In this document: positions 45,313-55,581 of the stretch, one piece after another
Numbering within the stretch: position 1 is the first letter of the stretch
How the letters are laid out: the number at the start of each line of letters is the position of its first letter
Assembly (NCBI RefSeq): GCF_009372255.1
Contig: NZ_LXGN01000034.1
Coordinates: 303,401-367,400, forward strand
Origin: Acinetobacter guerrae
GTDB lineage: Bacteria > Pseudomonadota > Gammaproteobacteria > Pseudomonadales > Moraxellaceae
Length of the DNA: 64,000 nucleotides
Direction: 5' to 3'
Translations under genes and position numbers: made by a program
The notes under the pieces: generated by a model
Seen by the model: only the letters and a program-made list of their open reading frames with translations
What the model was told of the DNA's origin: nothing
Database searches by the model: none

Positions 45313-45455
45313 GAGAGATTCCTTAGACGTTAAGTTAAGGCATTATACAGATATTTTTCTCAATCGGGCAGTTGAAGTTTTAGGCAAATGAACAAGTTTT
45401 CCCCTTGAAAATACGCTAAAATAACCGATTGCTTTAGCTGCTCTTGGAAAATTGA

Positions 45456-47657
45456 ATGAATTCACCGCAACGTCTTTCTACATATTGGGTTACCTGTGCA
45501 GATGGACTGGAAACCTTATTGCAACAAGAATTACAAGGTTTAGGCATCGAGCAGACTGAACGCTTTGCAGGTCGTCTCATTTTTCAAGGATCTTTAGAAC
45601 AAGCTTACCGAATTTGTATGTGGTCACGTCTAGCGTCACGCGTACTCAAGCCAATTCATACCTACGAGATCGAATTTAGTCATGATGCCCGTGATGTTGC
45701 AGAAGAACTGTACGAAGGGGCTTTAAATTTTGATTGGTCACTCATTTTTGCACCTCAAAGTACCTTTGCCATCCGTTTGCATGTCGAGCGTGAAATTAAA
45801 GTCAATACTCAGTTTGCGACACTTAGAACTAAAGACGGTGTAGTCGATTCTTTTATGGAAGCCGTTGGTCGTCGTCCTAGCATTGATACCAAACAACCCG
45901 AAATTACCTTGTTTGTATTGGCAGGTAAAACCGAACACACCTTTTGCTTAGACTTATCAGGTGATTCCCTACACAAGCGCGGCTATCGTCACTATATGAC
46001 CGAAGCACCGATTAAAGAAAATTTGGCAGCCGCAATTTTACAAAAAGCCAAATTACAACAATTACAGCCCGATTTAATTCTCGACCCGATGTGTGGTTCA
46101 GGTACGTTTATTATTGAATCTTTGATGATTTTGACAGATCGTGCACCTGGTCTAGTTCGTCGTTTTGGCTTTAATGGTTGGCATGGGCATGACCGTGAAC
46201 TCTGGCTTGAAATTAAAGCCGAGGCTGCACAGCGTCATGAGGTCGCTTTAGAAAAAAGCCTACCCAAATTTTATGCATATGATGCAGATTGGGAAGCCGT
46301 AAAAGCGACTCGTCAAAATATTATTGCGGCAGGTTTTGAAAAATTACTAGATCAAATCCAAATTGAAGAACGCCCACTTGCAGACTGGCCATCTTTTGAA
46401 AACACCTATAACAAGGCTTTCGTGGTGACCAACCCACCATACGGCGAACGTCTTGGCGATAAAGCTTCAAACCGTGCTTTTTATTTAGGTTTATCTGCCC
46501 TATTACAACAACATTTTCCGAATCAGCATGCTGCCGTGATTGCAGCACAGATTGAGCAAGCTGATGTATTGGCATTGAGCGATCCCGAAACCTTACGCTT
46601 AATGAATGGTAAATTGCCAATTTACATTCGTTTTGGGCGAGTAAAACCTGTCGCAAATCATCAGCCATTTTTGAGTAACTGGCATGCTGATCCTGTCGAA
46701 ATTGAAGGCGCACAAGATTTTGCCAATCGCTTACAAAAGAATATGTCTGCCTTAAAAAAATGGGCTACAAAAGAACAAGTGTTCTGTTTACGCCTTTATG
46801 ATGCCGATTTGCCTGATTTTAATGTCGCAGTAGATTTATACGGTGATCGACTGCATGTTCAGGAATACGCACCACCGAAAACCATTGATCCTGAAAAAGC
46901 CAAGAAACGGTTTAATTTAGCATTGGCTGCCGTTCGTGCAGTAACAGGGTTATCTCGCGAAGCGATATTTATTAAAACTCGTGCGCGTCAAGAAGGTAAA
47001 AACCAATATACCAAACAAAGCACTGCGTCTAAGCGTTTTATTGTTCAGGAAGGTCAAGCCAAGATTTTAGTCAACTTAACAGATTATCTGGATACAGGTC
47101 TGTTTCTAGATCATAGACAAATGCGTTTGCGCATTGCTAAAGAAGCACGTGGTAAGCACTTCTTAAATCTGTTTAGTTATACTTCGACTGCAAGCCTGCA
47201 TGCCGCATTGGGTGGCGCAGCCAGCACGACGAGCGTAGATTTATCCAATACTTATTTGAATTGGTCAAAAGAAAATTTTGTTTTAAATGGTCTCACAGTT
47301 GACCATGCCGATGAACAACATATGTTCTTTGCCAGTGACTGTTTTGAATGGCTCAAAGAAGGTCATGAACAATATGACTTGATCTTTATTGACCCACCAA
47401 CATTTTCAAACTCTAAAAAGTTTTATGGCACTTTTGATATTCAGCGTGATCATGTGTCATTACTCAAACGAGCAATGAATCGTTTAAGTTCTGAAGGGAC
47501 ACTATATTTTTCCAATAACTATCGTGGTTTTGAACTTGATGAAGAAATCGAAGCCCTGTTTGATGCTGAAGAAATCACCCATGATACGATCGGCCCTGAT
47601 TTTAAACGAAATCAAAAAATTCATCGTGCGTGGAAAATTCAACATCTACCGAACTAA
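45456..47657 (+). CDS. rlmL: Bifunctional 23S rRNA methyltransferase RlmKL
   Basis: A 733-residue fusion that methylates G2069 (m7G, RlmK part) and G2445 (m2G, RlmL part) of 23S rRNA. The N-terminal THUMP region (residues about 50-160) is followed by the first Rossmann methyltransferase with DPMCGSGTFIIE and the NPPYGERLG catalytic motif (about residue 328). The second methyltransferase, from about residue 450, has NLFSYTSTASLHAALGGA and FIDPPTFSNS. Length is normal and no frameshift is seen. Divergent from pyrB. Confidence 0.97.
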   Translation: MNSPQRLSTYWVTCADGLETLLQQELQGLGIEQTERFAGRLIFQGSLEQAYRICMWSRLASRVLKPIHTYEIEFSHDARDVAEELYEGALNFDWSLIFAPQSTFAIRLHVEREIKVNTQFATLRTKDGVVDSFMEAVGRRPSIDTKQPEITLFVLAGKTEHTFCLDLSGDSLHKRGYRHYMTEAPIKENLAAAILQKAKLQQLQPDLILDPMCGSGTFIIESLMILTDRAPGLVRRFGFNGWHGHDRELWLEIKAEAAQRHEVALEKSLPKFYAYDADWEAVKATRQNIIAAGFEKLLDQIQIEERPLADWPSFENTYNKAFVVTNPPYGERLGDKASNRAFYLGLSALLQQHFPNQHAAVIAAQIEQADVLALSDPETLRLMNGKLPIYIRFGRVKPVANHQPFLSNWHADPVEIEGAQDFANRLQKNMSALKKWATKEQVFCLRLYDADLPDFNVAVDLYGDRLHVQEYAPPKTIDPEKAKKRFNLALAAVRAVTGLSREAIFIKTRARQEGKNQYTKQSTASKRFIVQEGQAKILVNLTDYLDTGLFLDHRQMRLRIAKEARGKHFLNLFSYTSTASLHAALGGAASTTSVDLSNTYLNWSKENFVLNGLTVDHADEQHMFFASDCFEWLKEGHEQYDLIFIDPPTFSNSKKFYGTFDIQRDHVSLLKRAMNRLSSEGTLYFSNNYRGFELDEEIEALFDAEEITHDTIGPDFKRNQKIHRAWKIQHLPN

Positions 47658-47687
47658 ACGTATGTTTTGAGAAAATGTAATCCATTT

Positions 47688-47721
47688 AATAAAGCCTTTT
47701 GAGATTTCAATGGGCTTTATT
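47688..47721. terminator. Terminator between rlmKL and the 147-residue gene
   Basis: A 9-bp stem (47688-47696 with 47713-47721) with a 16-base loop and T-rich flanks overlaps the stop of the convergent gene. Confidence 0.65.
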
Positions 47722-48160
47722 TATTGATGGTAATCGTGACATCGCCTTTGGCATTACCAAGCTGTGGCCCACTAAAATTAAGCTTATCCATACGGACTTT
47801 TTCTTCGTAAGGCGGCAGTTCTGGAATTTGTTGCTGTAGATAGGTACTTGCACGTGTTGGTTCAGTAATCTTTTTTTGTTCTTCATACTCAGAAAGAACA
47901 CTCGCATCAAGATTATCCTGAGTCAATTGTTTGGTATGTTTTTTGGCAATATTCTGGTTTAGATTTTTTTGCTCAGATACTGGTTTTTTTGCGTCTTGTT
48001 CAACTGCCTTTACTACAGGTGGTGTTACACGTTCGAGTGAATCGCTTTCATTTCTTAAGACATTTTCATTTAAAGGTGTCGCAGAAATTGTATAGCCTGA
48101 GCACCCCAAACTTCCTAGCAAAACAATCATTGTATAGAGTGCAGATCCTTGACGTTCCAT
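47717..48160 (-). CDS. Hypothetical exported protein, 147 residues
   Basis: A protein with an N-terminal hydrophobic segment (ALYTMIVLLGSLGCSGYTIS), which may be a signal anchor or, given GSLGC, a lipobox-like signal. The remainder is hydrophilic, lysine/glutamate/glutamine-rich and probably disordered (AVEQDAKKPVSEQKNLNQN), ending in a short conserved-looking part near PYEEKVRMDKLNFSGPQLG. ATG 48160 has AGGAAG 9 bases upstream. No family is recognised; it stands alone between rlmKL and clpB. Confidence 0.6.
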   Translation of the reverse strand: MERQGSALYTMIVLLGSLGCSGYTISATPLNENVLRNESDSLERVTPPVVKAVEQDAKKPVSEQKNLNQNIAKKHTKQLTQDNLDASVLSEYEEQKKITEPTRASTYLQQQIPELPPYEEKVRMDKLNFSGPQLGNAKGDVTITINK

Positions 48161-48291
48161 CACGTGATTCTTCCTTTATTTACTCAGTTCTTCTTATTTA
48201 ATTTTACGCTAACAAGATTTGATTTAATCTGCAATGCTTAGAAAGAACTTCCCGATAATCTGTCGGTTATATCCATCTATCAAGATGTAAA

Positions 48292-48320
48292 AAAGAGGAT
48301 GTATTAACCACATCCTCTTT
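48292..48320 (-). terminator. Intrinsic terminator after clpB
   Basis: A 10-bp stem (48292-48301 with 48311-48320) with a nine-base loop, followed by a T-run on the minus strand. Confidence 0.85.
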
Positions 48321-48345
48321 ATAAAGCTTCACACTCAGTCAGAAA

Positions 48346-50925
48346 TTAACTCAGTTTTAATTTATCAAACACGAGATGACCATGATCACCTTTGATAATG
48401 ATATTATCTCCCGCCTGAAATTCTGCTCCCAAAATTTTCTGTGCAAGTGGATTTTCAACTTGTTGCTGAATCGCACGTTTCAATGGACGCGCACCATAAA
48501 CAGGATCAAAACCTGCATCAATCAGGATATCAAAAGCAGTATCATCCACGGTCAATCCAATTTCACGATCTGCCAAACGTGAGCGCAAACGATCAAGTTG
48601 AATATCGGCAATACCACGGATTTGTGATTTTTTCAGAGAGTGGAATACCACCAACTCATCAATACGGTTGATAAACTCTGGACGGAAATGCTGGCTCACA
48701 GCCGACATCACTACAGCCCGCACTTCATCATCAGTTGCACCTTCCCCTAGCTCACGAACATCTTGCGAACCTAGGTTTGATGTCATGACAATCACAGTAT
48801 TCTTAAAGTCAATCACACGACCTTGTGAATCAGTTAAACGCCCATCATCCAGAACTTGCAATAAAATATTAAACACATCTGGATGCGCTTTTTCGACTTC
48901 ATCGAACAATACCACGCTATAAGGTTTACGACGTACTGCCTCAGTGAGTACACCACCCTCTTCGTAGCCAACATAGCCTGGAGGCGCACCAACCAAACGA
49001 CTCACCGAATGTTTCTCCATAAATTCGCTCATATCGATACGAATCATGGCATCGTCACTATCAAACAGGAAATTTGCCAATGCTTTGGTCAACTCTGTTT
49101 TACCCACACCTGTTGGCCCAAGGAATAGGAATGAACCACTTGGTCGATTTGGATCAGACAATCCAGCACGAGAACGACGAACCGCATTTGAAACAGCCAC
49201 AACAGCTTCATCCTGCCCGACGACACGGTTATGTAAAAACTCTTCCATATGTAGAAGCTTTTCACGTTCGCCTTGCAGCATTTTCGCCACAGGAATACCG
49301 GTTGCTGCGCTGACCACCTCAGCAATTTCATTTTCCGTTACTTTGGTACGAATGAGTTTTGGCTCTTCGTTTTCTTCAGCAACTTCAGCTTGTTCCAGAC
49401 GTTTTTGCAACTCAGGAATGACGCCATATTGTAAACGTGCAGCTTCTGCCAAATCGCCTTCACGCTGTGCCTTATCAAAAGCAATACGCGCATGGTCAAG
49501 CTCAATTTGGGCTTTCTTGTCACCTTCGACCAGTGTTTTTTCCGCTTTCCAGATCTCTTCCATATCATTGTATTCTTTCTCAATGATTGAAATCTGTTCT
49601 TCAAGATGATTAATTTCCGCTTTACTGCCAGCATCTTCATCACGTTTTACCGCTTCAAGCTGCATTTTTAACTGGATAATACGACGTTCCAAACGATCTA
49701 AAGCTTCTGGTTTAGAGTCGATCTCCATTTTAATACGCGATGCTGCTTCATCAATCAAATCGATGGCTTTGTCAGGTAGCTGACGATCTGTGATATAACG
49801 ATGTGACATTTTTGCCGCTGCAATAATTGCGGAGTCAAGAATTTGTACACCATGATGTGCGGCATATTTCTCTTTTAAACCGCGCAAAATCGCAATGGTA
49901 TCTTCAACACTTGGTTCATCGACCAATACTTTTTGGAAACGGCGTTCAAGAGCAGCATCTTTTTCGATGTATTGGCGATACTCATCTAATGTCGTTGCAC
50001 CGACACAACGCAGTTCTCCCCGTGCCAATGCAGGTTTCAGCATATTACCTGCATCCATCGCACCATCGGTTTTACCTGCACCAACCAAAGTATGTAATTC
50101 GTCAATAAATAAAATCACATTCCCATCTTGTTTGGCCAGATCATTAAGTACCGCTTTTAAACGCTCCTCAAATTCACCACGATATTTTGCCCCTGCAAGC
50201 AATGAACCTAAATCTAGCGATAAAACACGTTTATTTTTTAGGCTTTCTGGAACTTCACCATTGACAATACGTTGAGCCAAGCCCTCAACAATCGCGGTTT
50301 TACCCACACCCGGCTCACCAATCAACACAGGGTTATTTTTGGTACGACGTGACAAGACTTGAATGGTCCGACGAATTTCATCATCACGTCCAATCACAGG
50401 GTCAAGTTTACCTGCCAAAGCACGTTCGGTTAAATCAATCGTATATTTATTTAATGAGTCACGTTGATCTTCGTGATTATTACTCATGACTTTATCGTTG
50501 CCTCGAATAGATTCAATAACTTTACGTAAAGCGTCTGTCGTTACACCTACGCTGTTTAATAAGCTTTTGGTACTGCCTGTTTCAGTGAGTGCCAGAAGTA
50601 CCCAGTCAGTCGATAAGAACTCATCACCTGCCTTTTGTGCATGTCGATCTGCCAGATTCAAAACCTTAACTGCTTCAGGATTTAAATTCACATCACCCGT
50701 CGGATTGGCAATTGTTGGTGCATCTTTAAGGGCTTGTTCGAGCTTTTGTTTTAACTCTGGTAGCCGCGCACCCGATTGCTGCAACAGGCTTAAATTTGAT
50801 GGTTCTTCCAGTAAAACAGTAAGAATATGAACACCATCAATAGCTGTATGGTCTTTGCCAGTAGCCAAAGATTGTGCATCTGATAAAGCTTGTTGCAATC
50901 GATTGGTAAATTTCTCAAAACGCAT
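48346..50925 (-). CDS. clpB: ClpB disaggregase (Hsp100)
   Basis: The ATP-driven hexameric disaggregase that works with DnaK to rescue aggregated proteins. Its 859 residues give the N-terminal Clp repeat domain (1-150), first AAA+ module with Walker A GEPGVGKT (about residue 205), the long coiled-coil M domain (about 400-520) that separates ClpB from ClpA, and a second AAA+ module with GPTGVGKTE (about residue 605). Promoter: a clear heat-shock type sequence lies upstream (see 50963). Confidence 0.97.
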   Translation of the reverse strand: MRFEKFTNRLQQALSDAQSLATGKDHTAIDGVHILTVLLEEPSNLSLLQQSGARLPELKQKLEQALKDAPTIANPTGDVNLNPEAVKVLNLADRHAQKAGDEFLSTDWVLLALTETGSTKSLLNSVGVTTDALRKVIESIRGNDKVMSNNHEDQRDSLNKYTIDLTERALAGKLDPVIGRDDEIRRTIQVLSRRTKNNPVLIGEPGVGKTAIVEGLAQRIVNGEVPESLKNKRVLSLDLGSLLAGAKYRGEFEERLKAVLNDLAKQDGNVILFIDELHTLVGAGKTDGAMDAGNMLKPALARGELRCVGATTLDEYRQYIEKDAALERRFQKVLVDEPSVEDTIAILRGLKEKYAAHHGVQILDSAIIAAAKMSHRYITDRQLPDKAIDLIDEAASRIKMEIDSKPEALDRLERRIIQLKMQLEAVKRDEDAGSKAEINHLEEQISIIEKEYNDMEEIWKAEKTLVEGDKKAQIELDHARIAFDKAQREGDLAEAARLQYGVIPELQKRLEQAEVAEENEEPKLIRTKVTENEIAEVVSAATGIPVAKMLQGEREKLLHMEEFLHNRVVGQDEAVVAVSNAVRRSRAGLSDPNRPSGSFLFLGPTGVGKTELTKALANFLFDSDDAMIRIDMSEFMEKHSVSRLVGAPPGYVGYEEGGVLTEAVRRKPYSVVLFDEVEKAHPDVFNILLQVLDDGRLTDSQGRVIDFKNTVIVMTSNLGSQDVRELGEGATDDEVRAVVMSAVSQHFRPEFINRIDELVVFHSLKKSQIRGIADIQLDRLRSRLADREIGLTVDDTAFDILIDAGFDPVYGARPLKRAIQQQVENPLAQKILGAEFQAGDNIIIKGDHGHLVFDKLKLS

Positions 50926-50962
50926 TATTGTTATTCCTCATCATCAATTTGTTACTTGCTTT

Positions 50963-50992
50963 ATACATGGGAACGCTTTTATGGATTTCAAT
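50963..50992 (-). promoter_or_regulatory. Sigma-32 (RpoH) promoter of clpB
   Basis: On the minus strand TTGAAA (50986-50991) is followed by a 14-base spacer and CCCATGTAT (50963-50971), matching the sigma-32 consensus CTTGAAA / CCCATnT. It lies about 40 bases upstream of the clpB start. Confidence 0.75.
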
Positions 50993-51219
50993 CATTTTTT
51001 ATAAATTTTCATTATATTTTTCATAAGCTTATGTTAAAATACAAGCATAATGGATCTCCATTGTAATATGGGTTCATTTCCAAACATTTTCAAGTGATCT
51101 ATAGTCAGTTTTTGTTAATCGAGTGTCAAAGCAAAATATCTCGAATACACACATAAAACAGCAGATTATTCAAAAACAATCTGTTAAAAATATTTCATAA
51201 CTATTTATTGTTGATCTCT

Positions 51220-52026
51220 ATGTTAAAAAAATACGTTTATTCTGTGATGGGCTTTATGTTGATCTCATTACAATCTATTCATGCTGAATTACCACAGGAT
51301 TCTCGCCGTCCCGGTGGGATTGCGGTTATTCCACTGGGCCAAGAGATTAAAAATGTTCGCTTTAATCAGCAAAATATTCTGATTAGCAATGAAAATACCC
51401 AACGTTATGCCATTCTAGGGATTCCATTAAATACGCCAATTGGTACTTTAAAACTAGAGACTAATACTCAACCAATTCAGATCGAAATAAAACCTTATGC
51501 ATATGCAGAACAACGTATTAACGTCAAAAATCAAGATTATGTGAATCCTTCAGATGCTCAATTGACACGCTATGCCAATGAAGCCAAAGTGCAAAATGAT
51601 GTTTATAGTTCATTTACACCAAGTACATGGCAAGCACTGCCTCACTTTATTCGCCCAACCTTAGGCCAATTCAGTAATTCTTTTGGGCGCAAACGTTTTT
51701 TTAATGGTGAAGAACGAGCACCACATTCAGGGTTGGATATTCCTGCACCCATAGGACAAAAAGTTGTTGCTCCTGCCGACGGCATTGTGGTGCAAACAGG
51801 CGATTACTTCTTCAATGGAAAAACTGTGCTGATTGATCATGGACAAGGGTTAATCAGTATGTTTTGTCATTTAAGTAAAATTGAGGTCAAGCAAGGTCAG
51901 CACATTCGTCAAGGAGAGGTTTTAGGATTAGTCGGAAAAACGGGGCGTGTCACGGGGCCACATCTACATTGGGGAATGAGCTTAAATAATGCACGGGTAG
52001 ATCCGCAATTGTTTTTAAAGCCTTAA
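51220..52026 (+). CDS. M23-family (LytM) peptidase, periplasmic
   Basis: A 268-residue exported protein. Signal peptide: KKYVYSVMGFMLISLQSIHA. The C-terminal LytM domain holds the zinc-binding histidine/aspartate HSGLDIP (about residue 170) and the HLHWG motif near residue 250, so the metalloendopeptidase site looks intact. N-terminal residues 25-130 form a beta-rich domain often seen in M23 envelope proteins. It may cleave peptidoglycan cross-links or activate amidases. ATG 51220 is used instead of the TTG at 51208. Confidence 0.85.
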   Translation: MLKKYVYSVMGFMLISLQSIHAELPQDSRRPGGIAVIPLGQEIKNVRFNQQNILISNENTQRYAILGIPLNTPIGTLKLETNTQPIQIEIKPYAYAEQRINVKNQDYVNPSDAQLTRYANEAKVQNDVYSSFTPSTWQALPHFIRPTLGQFSNSFGRKRFFNGEERAPHSGLDIPAPIGQKVVAPADGIVVQTGDYFFNGKTVLIDHGQGLISMFCHLSKIEVKQGQHIRQGEVLGLVGKTGRVTGPHLHWGMSLNNARVDPQLFLKP

Positions 52027-52173
52027 TTTTATTGTTCATTTTTTTGATTAGTTTTCTCGTCACGTTCAATGATGATGCAACTCACTTAAACAAATGGCGT
52101 ATAAGTGAATTGCATACATCAATAAAATCAAAGAAAAGATATAAATTGACTGATTTGTATTAAGCGTTGATGA

Positions 52174-53334
52174 TTACCATTCATAACGCAATCTAAATAA
52201 ATGCATATCTGGTGTAGCATAACTATCCTGAGTATATAAGCGTTCATAATCAAAACCAAATCCATGCTCAAAACGAACTGCAACACCCACTCCATGATCA
52301 CGTCGTGAAAAATCATAGCCACTACTATATTTTAAATAATTGCCCATGACATAAGGCTGTACAAATTTAATGCCATGATCAGCAATCTTAAATTGATAGC
52401 CTGCATAATATTCAAAGCCATAGGCTTCGGTGTTTAAAAAGTTTTTCAATGATGCTGATGGCATTTGACTCAACGCATCATAGTTTGGCAAGAGATTTTT
52501 ATACCAGCCACCTCCAATACCAAACACCCATTGACCATTAAAATAAAATAAGGAGGTTGCAATTAAATTTTGATCAAATTTTTGTTGTTCACCTACTGCC
52601 GAAAGGCTGGCTGCATTATGCTTCCATGAAACTGCCCAACTGGTATTTTTATTCAGATGAATCTCAATCGCGGCTTCCTGACCTGATTGACGCTGGTACT
52701 GCAGACCCTGTATCTGCGTATCATCTTTAAACAAATAAGCCGCATAATAATCAATCAAACCTGTTTTTTTCTCGTATCTCAGTGTTTTACTCGCAGCTTG
52801 TGTGCCATCATAATAAGCCACTGGGCTCCAAGTTTGTGCTTGACCCAAGGTGTCATAGTCCCAAAGATCGGTTTTGATGCCGACCACATCATAATACAGG
52901 CTATAAATTTTTCCGTACTTTAAGGTACCGTAGCTTTGGCTTGAAATGCCCATATAGGCTTGTTCAGTTGTAATATTTTTATCAGATTGCGCATAATGAC
53001 CTTCCCAATCCAGTATTTTGGGTGGATTAATATAATTTTGATAACCCGCTAATAAACTATATTCATCGTTAAATTTATAATAGGCATTAGCATATATGCG
53101 ACTGGTTGCACTATAGCCGTTACGTCGATATTTTTGGCTTTCATTTGACTCATTATATTGATCAAAATTAAGTGCTTGTAAGCGTAGGCTGCCCGAGGTG
53201 GTCAATTTAAACTGATCATGATCGGTAAAAATGGAACTTTGATCAATAAGACTTACCTCGGCAAACGCCGTTGTTGAAATAACAAAACTTGACGCAATAA
53301 GTAACCGATGGTATTTAAGATTAAACTTAACCAT
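52174..53334 (-). CDS. Outer-membrane porin-like protein
   Basis: A 386-residue exported protein with a signal peptide (YHRLLIASSFVISTTAFA) and a mature part of alternating amphipathic strands ending LFRLRYEW, where a C-terminal aromatic is the usual barrel signal. Repeated patterns such as YANAYYKFNDEYSLLAGYQN and YGTLKYGKIYSLYYDVVG match Gram-negative general-porin (OmpC/OmpF-type) repeats. It precedes the kyn cluster on the same strand and could import aromatic or other amino acids, but that is speculation. Substrate unknown. Confidence 0.78.
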   Translation of the reverse strand: MVKFNLKYHRLLIASSFVISTTAFAEVSLIDQSSIFTDHDQFKLTTSGSLRLQALNFDQYNESNESQKYRRNGYSATSRIYANAYYKFNDEYSLLAGYQNYINPPKILDWEGHYAQSDKNITTEQAYMGISSQSYGTLKYGKIYSLYYDVVGIKTDLWDYDTLGQAQTWSPVAYYDGTQAASKTLRYEKKTGLIDYYAAYLFKDDTQIQGLQYQRQSGQEAAIEIHLNKNTSWAVSWKHNAASLSAVGEQQKFDQNLIATSLFYFNGQWVFGIGGGWYKNLLPNYDALSQMPSASLKNFLNTEAYGFEYYAGYQFKIADHGIKFVQPYVMGNYLKYSSGYDFSRRDHGVGVAVRFEHGFGFDYERLYTQDSYATPDMHLFRLRYEW

Positions 53335-53364
53335 TTGTAAAATTATCCTGTATATTGCTGCGCT

Positions 53365-54111
53365 TTATTCCAATATTTGTGAGAAATACGCATCTAAAAT
53401 ATTGTAGTGATGAATGTTTTTAAGCTCGGTAAAACTCACCAAGTCCTGATCAATGCTGCGCCTTTGTTCAAAATAATGACGACTTTGCCATTTCAGTTCA
53501 TCCAATTCTTGTTTTCCGCAATAAATGCGATAAGTTTTTTTAAACCGATCAAGTACAGAAATCGGGCTAAACTTCATAATTTCATTTTCAGATAAACTCA
53601 GCGCTGCATTTAAATGAGTATTTTGAATCGGTGCCAGATCATAAATTCCACTTAATAATGCAGCTTCAGTGATTAAAGGGTGATCAAGTGCCATCGCCGC
53701 CAAGTGCGCACCCGCTGAATGTCCGACCAGTAAGACCTGATTGGTGATCCAAGCTTGTTGTTGAAGAAAATCCAGTGCTGCTTTCACTTGAACAACCATT
53801 TCACCAAGCCGACTATGCGGTGCTAAATCATATTCAAGCAGAACGCATTGCATGTCTTTAGCCAATACCTCAGCCGCAATAAATGCAAAATCCGATTTAT
53901 CACACCATTGCCAATAACCGCCATGTAGAAAAATTAAAGTTTTCTTTGCATGATCTAAAGGGAAATAATCAAAATTAGCGCGTTGCTGTTCAGCATATTG
54001 AATATCCCGAATGCAGTGATGCTGCTGATAACTCAAAAGACTACGCTTTTGAAAAGCAATGAGGATCTCTTGCTCATTGCTAACTGTTCTGGAATTATCG
54101 TAGAGTCTCAT
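53365..54111 (-). CDS. Alpha/beta hydrolase, kynurenine-formamidase-like
   Basis: A 248-residue alpha/beta hydrolase. The oxyanion motif HGGYWQW (about residue 63) and nucleophile VGHSAGAHLAA (about residue 130) resemble the animal-type arylformamidase (HGGxW and GxSxG) rather than the metal-type KynB. With kynU on the same strand, hydrolysis of N-formylkynurenine to kynurenine is a reasonable prediction. The frame overlaps the permease stop as TAATG at 54126; ATG 54111 has AGGG 7 bases upstream and is preferred. Confidence 0.7.
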   Translation of the reverse strand: MRLYDNSRTVSNEQEILIAFQKRSLLSYQQHHCIRDIQYAEQQRANFDYFPLDHAKKTLIFLHGGYWQWCDKSDFAFIAAEVLAKDMQCVLLEYDLAPHSRLGEMVVQVKAALDFLQQQAWITNQVLLVGHSAGAHLAAMALDHPLITEAALLSGIYDLAPIQNTHLNAALSLSENEIMKFSPISVLDRFKKTYRIYCGKQELDELKWQSRHYFEQRRSIDQDLVSFTELKNIHHYNILDAYFSQILE

Positions 54112-54125
54112 CGGATAACCCTGCA

Positions 54126-55535
54126 TTAGTTTTCTGATATCTTTTCTTTATTGGGAAGGTCTATCCTTGTTGCGGTTGGTCTTAAGTAAAAAAATAGCAC
54201 TAGAATCAAAATAAATGGTAAGCCAAATTGTAGGGTCGATTTAAATTCATGCGTAAACCATGTGGTGATGGTAATACTCAAAATACTAACAAGACCAAAA
54301 ATTGAAATTAAACTGCTCGCAGGTATTCTAAATTTCAATGCAATTTTATTTTTGGCTAAATTTTTTCTAAAAAATAAATGGGTGACAAAGATACTGCCCC
54401 AAGTAAATAAAGCACCAAACATGGATAAAGCAATCATGATCGGAAAAGCTGAAGCAGGATCTATAGTATAAACCACACTTGCAACCCCAATCCCCGTCGC
54501 AGAAAGTAAGAGCGCATTCATCGGGACACCATTACTACGAATTTTTCCGAAAATTTTGGGTGCATCACCAGCACGAGATAAACTAAATAACATCCGCGTT
54601 GAGATATATAACATACTGTTCATGGCAGAGAGAGCAGCCACAATTACAATAAAATTCAGAATACTATCAGCATATGGAATTCCCACTATTTTCATGACCA
54701 TCACAAATGGGCTAGTTGCGTCTTTGCCAATCAGTACCGTCCACGGCACTAAAGCCACAATTAAAGATAAAGAAAGTAGGTAGAATAAAATTAAGCGGAT
54801 GGCTGTGCTTTTAAAAGCATATTTGACAGCTTTTTCAGGGTTAGATGCTTCACCCGCAGCTACAGCAATCATTTCAATACTTAAATAGCTAAAGATTGAA
54901 ATAATAACGCCGATCCAGACACCACTAAAACCGTTGGGAAAAAAACCACCATGTGCAGTGAGATTGAATACAACATGGCTACTTTGTTGATGATTTTGGG
55001 TCAGAATAGCTATCGCTAAAAGTATAAATGCAATAATGGCGAAGATTTTAATGGTTGAAAACCAGTACTCGACCAAACCAAATGCCTTAACACTATAAGC
55101 ATTAACTGCCAGTAATGTCCCAGAAAAAAAAAGGATCCAGACCCATGAAGATACATGCGGAAACCACATTTTCATATAATCGGCGACTGCGGTAATTTCT
55201 GTTCCAACAGCCAAAACAATACACGCCCAATAACTATAGCGAACTAAAAAGCCAGCCAAGGGCCCAATATAATGCTCCGCATAAGCACCAAAAGAACCTG
55301 ATGTAGGATGTTGAACCGTCATTTCAGCTAAACACGCCATTAACGCGAAAGCAATCAATCCGCCAATGGCATAACTTAAAATCACCGCTGGCCCTGCAAA
55401 ACTGATGGCAAACTTACTTCCCATAAATAGCCCAGTTCCAATTGCGCCGCCAATCGCAATCATACCCATTTGCTTTGCAGTTAACTTTTTATGTAATCCC
55501 GCTTCACGAGATTGAATCTTATTAAAATTATCCAT
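54126..55535 (-). CDS. APC-family amino acid permease
   Basis: A 469-residue inner-membrane permease of the amino acid-polyamine-organocation superfamily with about 12 helices. The N-terminal QMGMIAIGGAIGTGLFMG motif is the hallmark of the amino acid transporter family, and TSGSFGAYAEHYIGPLAGF follows. Clustered with kynU and a formamidase-like hydrolase, it probably takes up tryptophan or kynurenine. It overlaps the hydrolase frame, so co-transcription is likely. Specificity is inference from context. Confidence 0.85.
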   Translation of the reverse strand: MDNFNKIQSREAGLHKKLTAKQMGMIAIGGAIGTGLFMGSKFAISFAGPAVILSYAIGGLIAFALMACLAEMTVQHPTSGSFGAYAEHYIGPLAGFLVRYSYWACIVLAVGTEITAVADYMKMWFPHVSSWVWILFFSGTLLAVNAYSVKAFGLVEYWFSTIKIFAIIAFILLAIAILTQNHQQSSHVVFNLTAHGGFFPNGFSGVWIGVIISIFSYLSIEMIAVAAGEASNPEKAVKYAFKSTAIRLILFYLLSLSLIVALVPWTVLIGKDATSPFVMVMKIVGIPYADSILNFIVIVAALSAMNSMLYISTRMLFSLSRAGDAPKIFGKIRSNGVPMNALLLSATGIGVASVVYTIDPASAFPIMIALSMFGALFTWGSIFVTHLFFRKNLAKNKIALKFRIPASSLISIFGLVSILSITITTWFTHEFKSTLQFGLPFILILVLFFYLRPTATRIDLPNKEKISEN

Positions 55536-55581
55536 AAGGCTCTCCTAGCCATATACAGATTTTGAAAGTGACCTTTAAGCT

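Noticed and set aside
49046..49609. 187-codon frame opposite clpB
   Set aside because: Serine-rich antisense shadow of the coiled-coil and second AAA+ module of clpB; no start signal or family motif.
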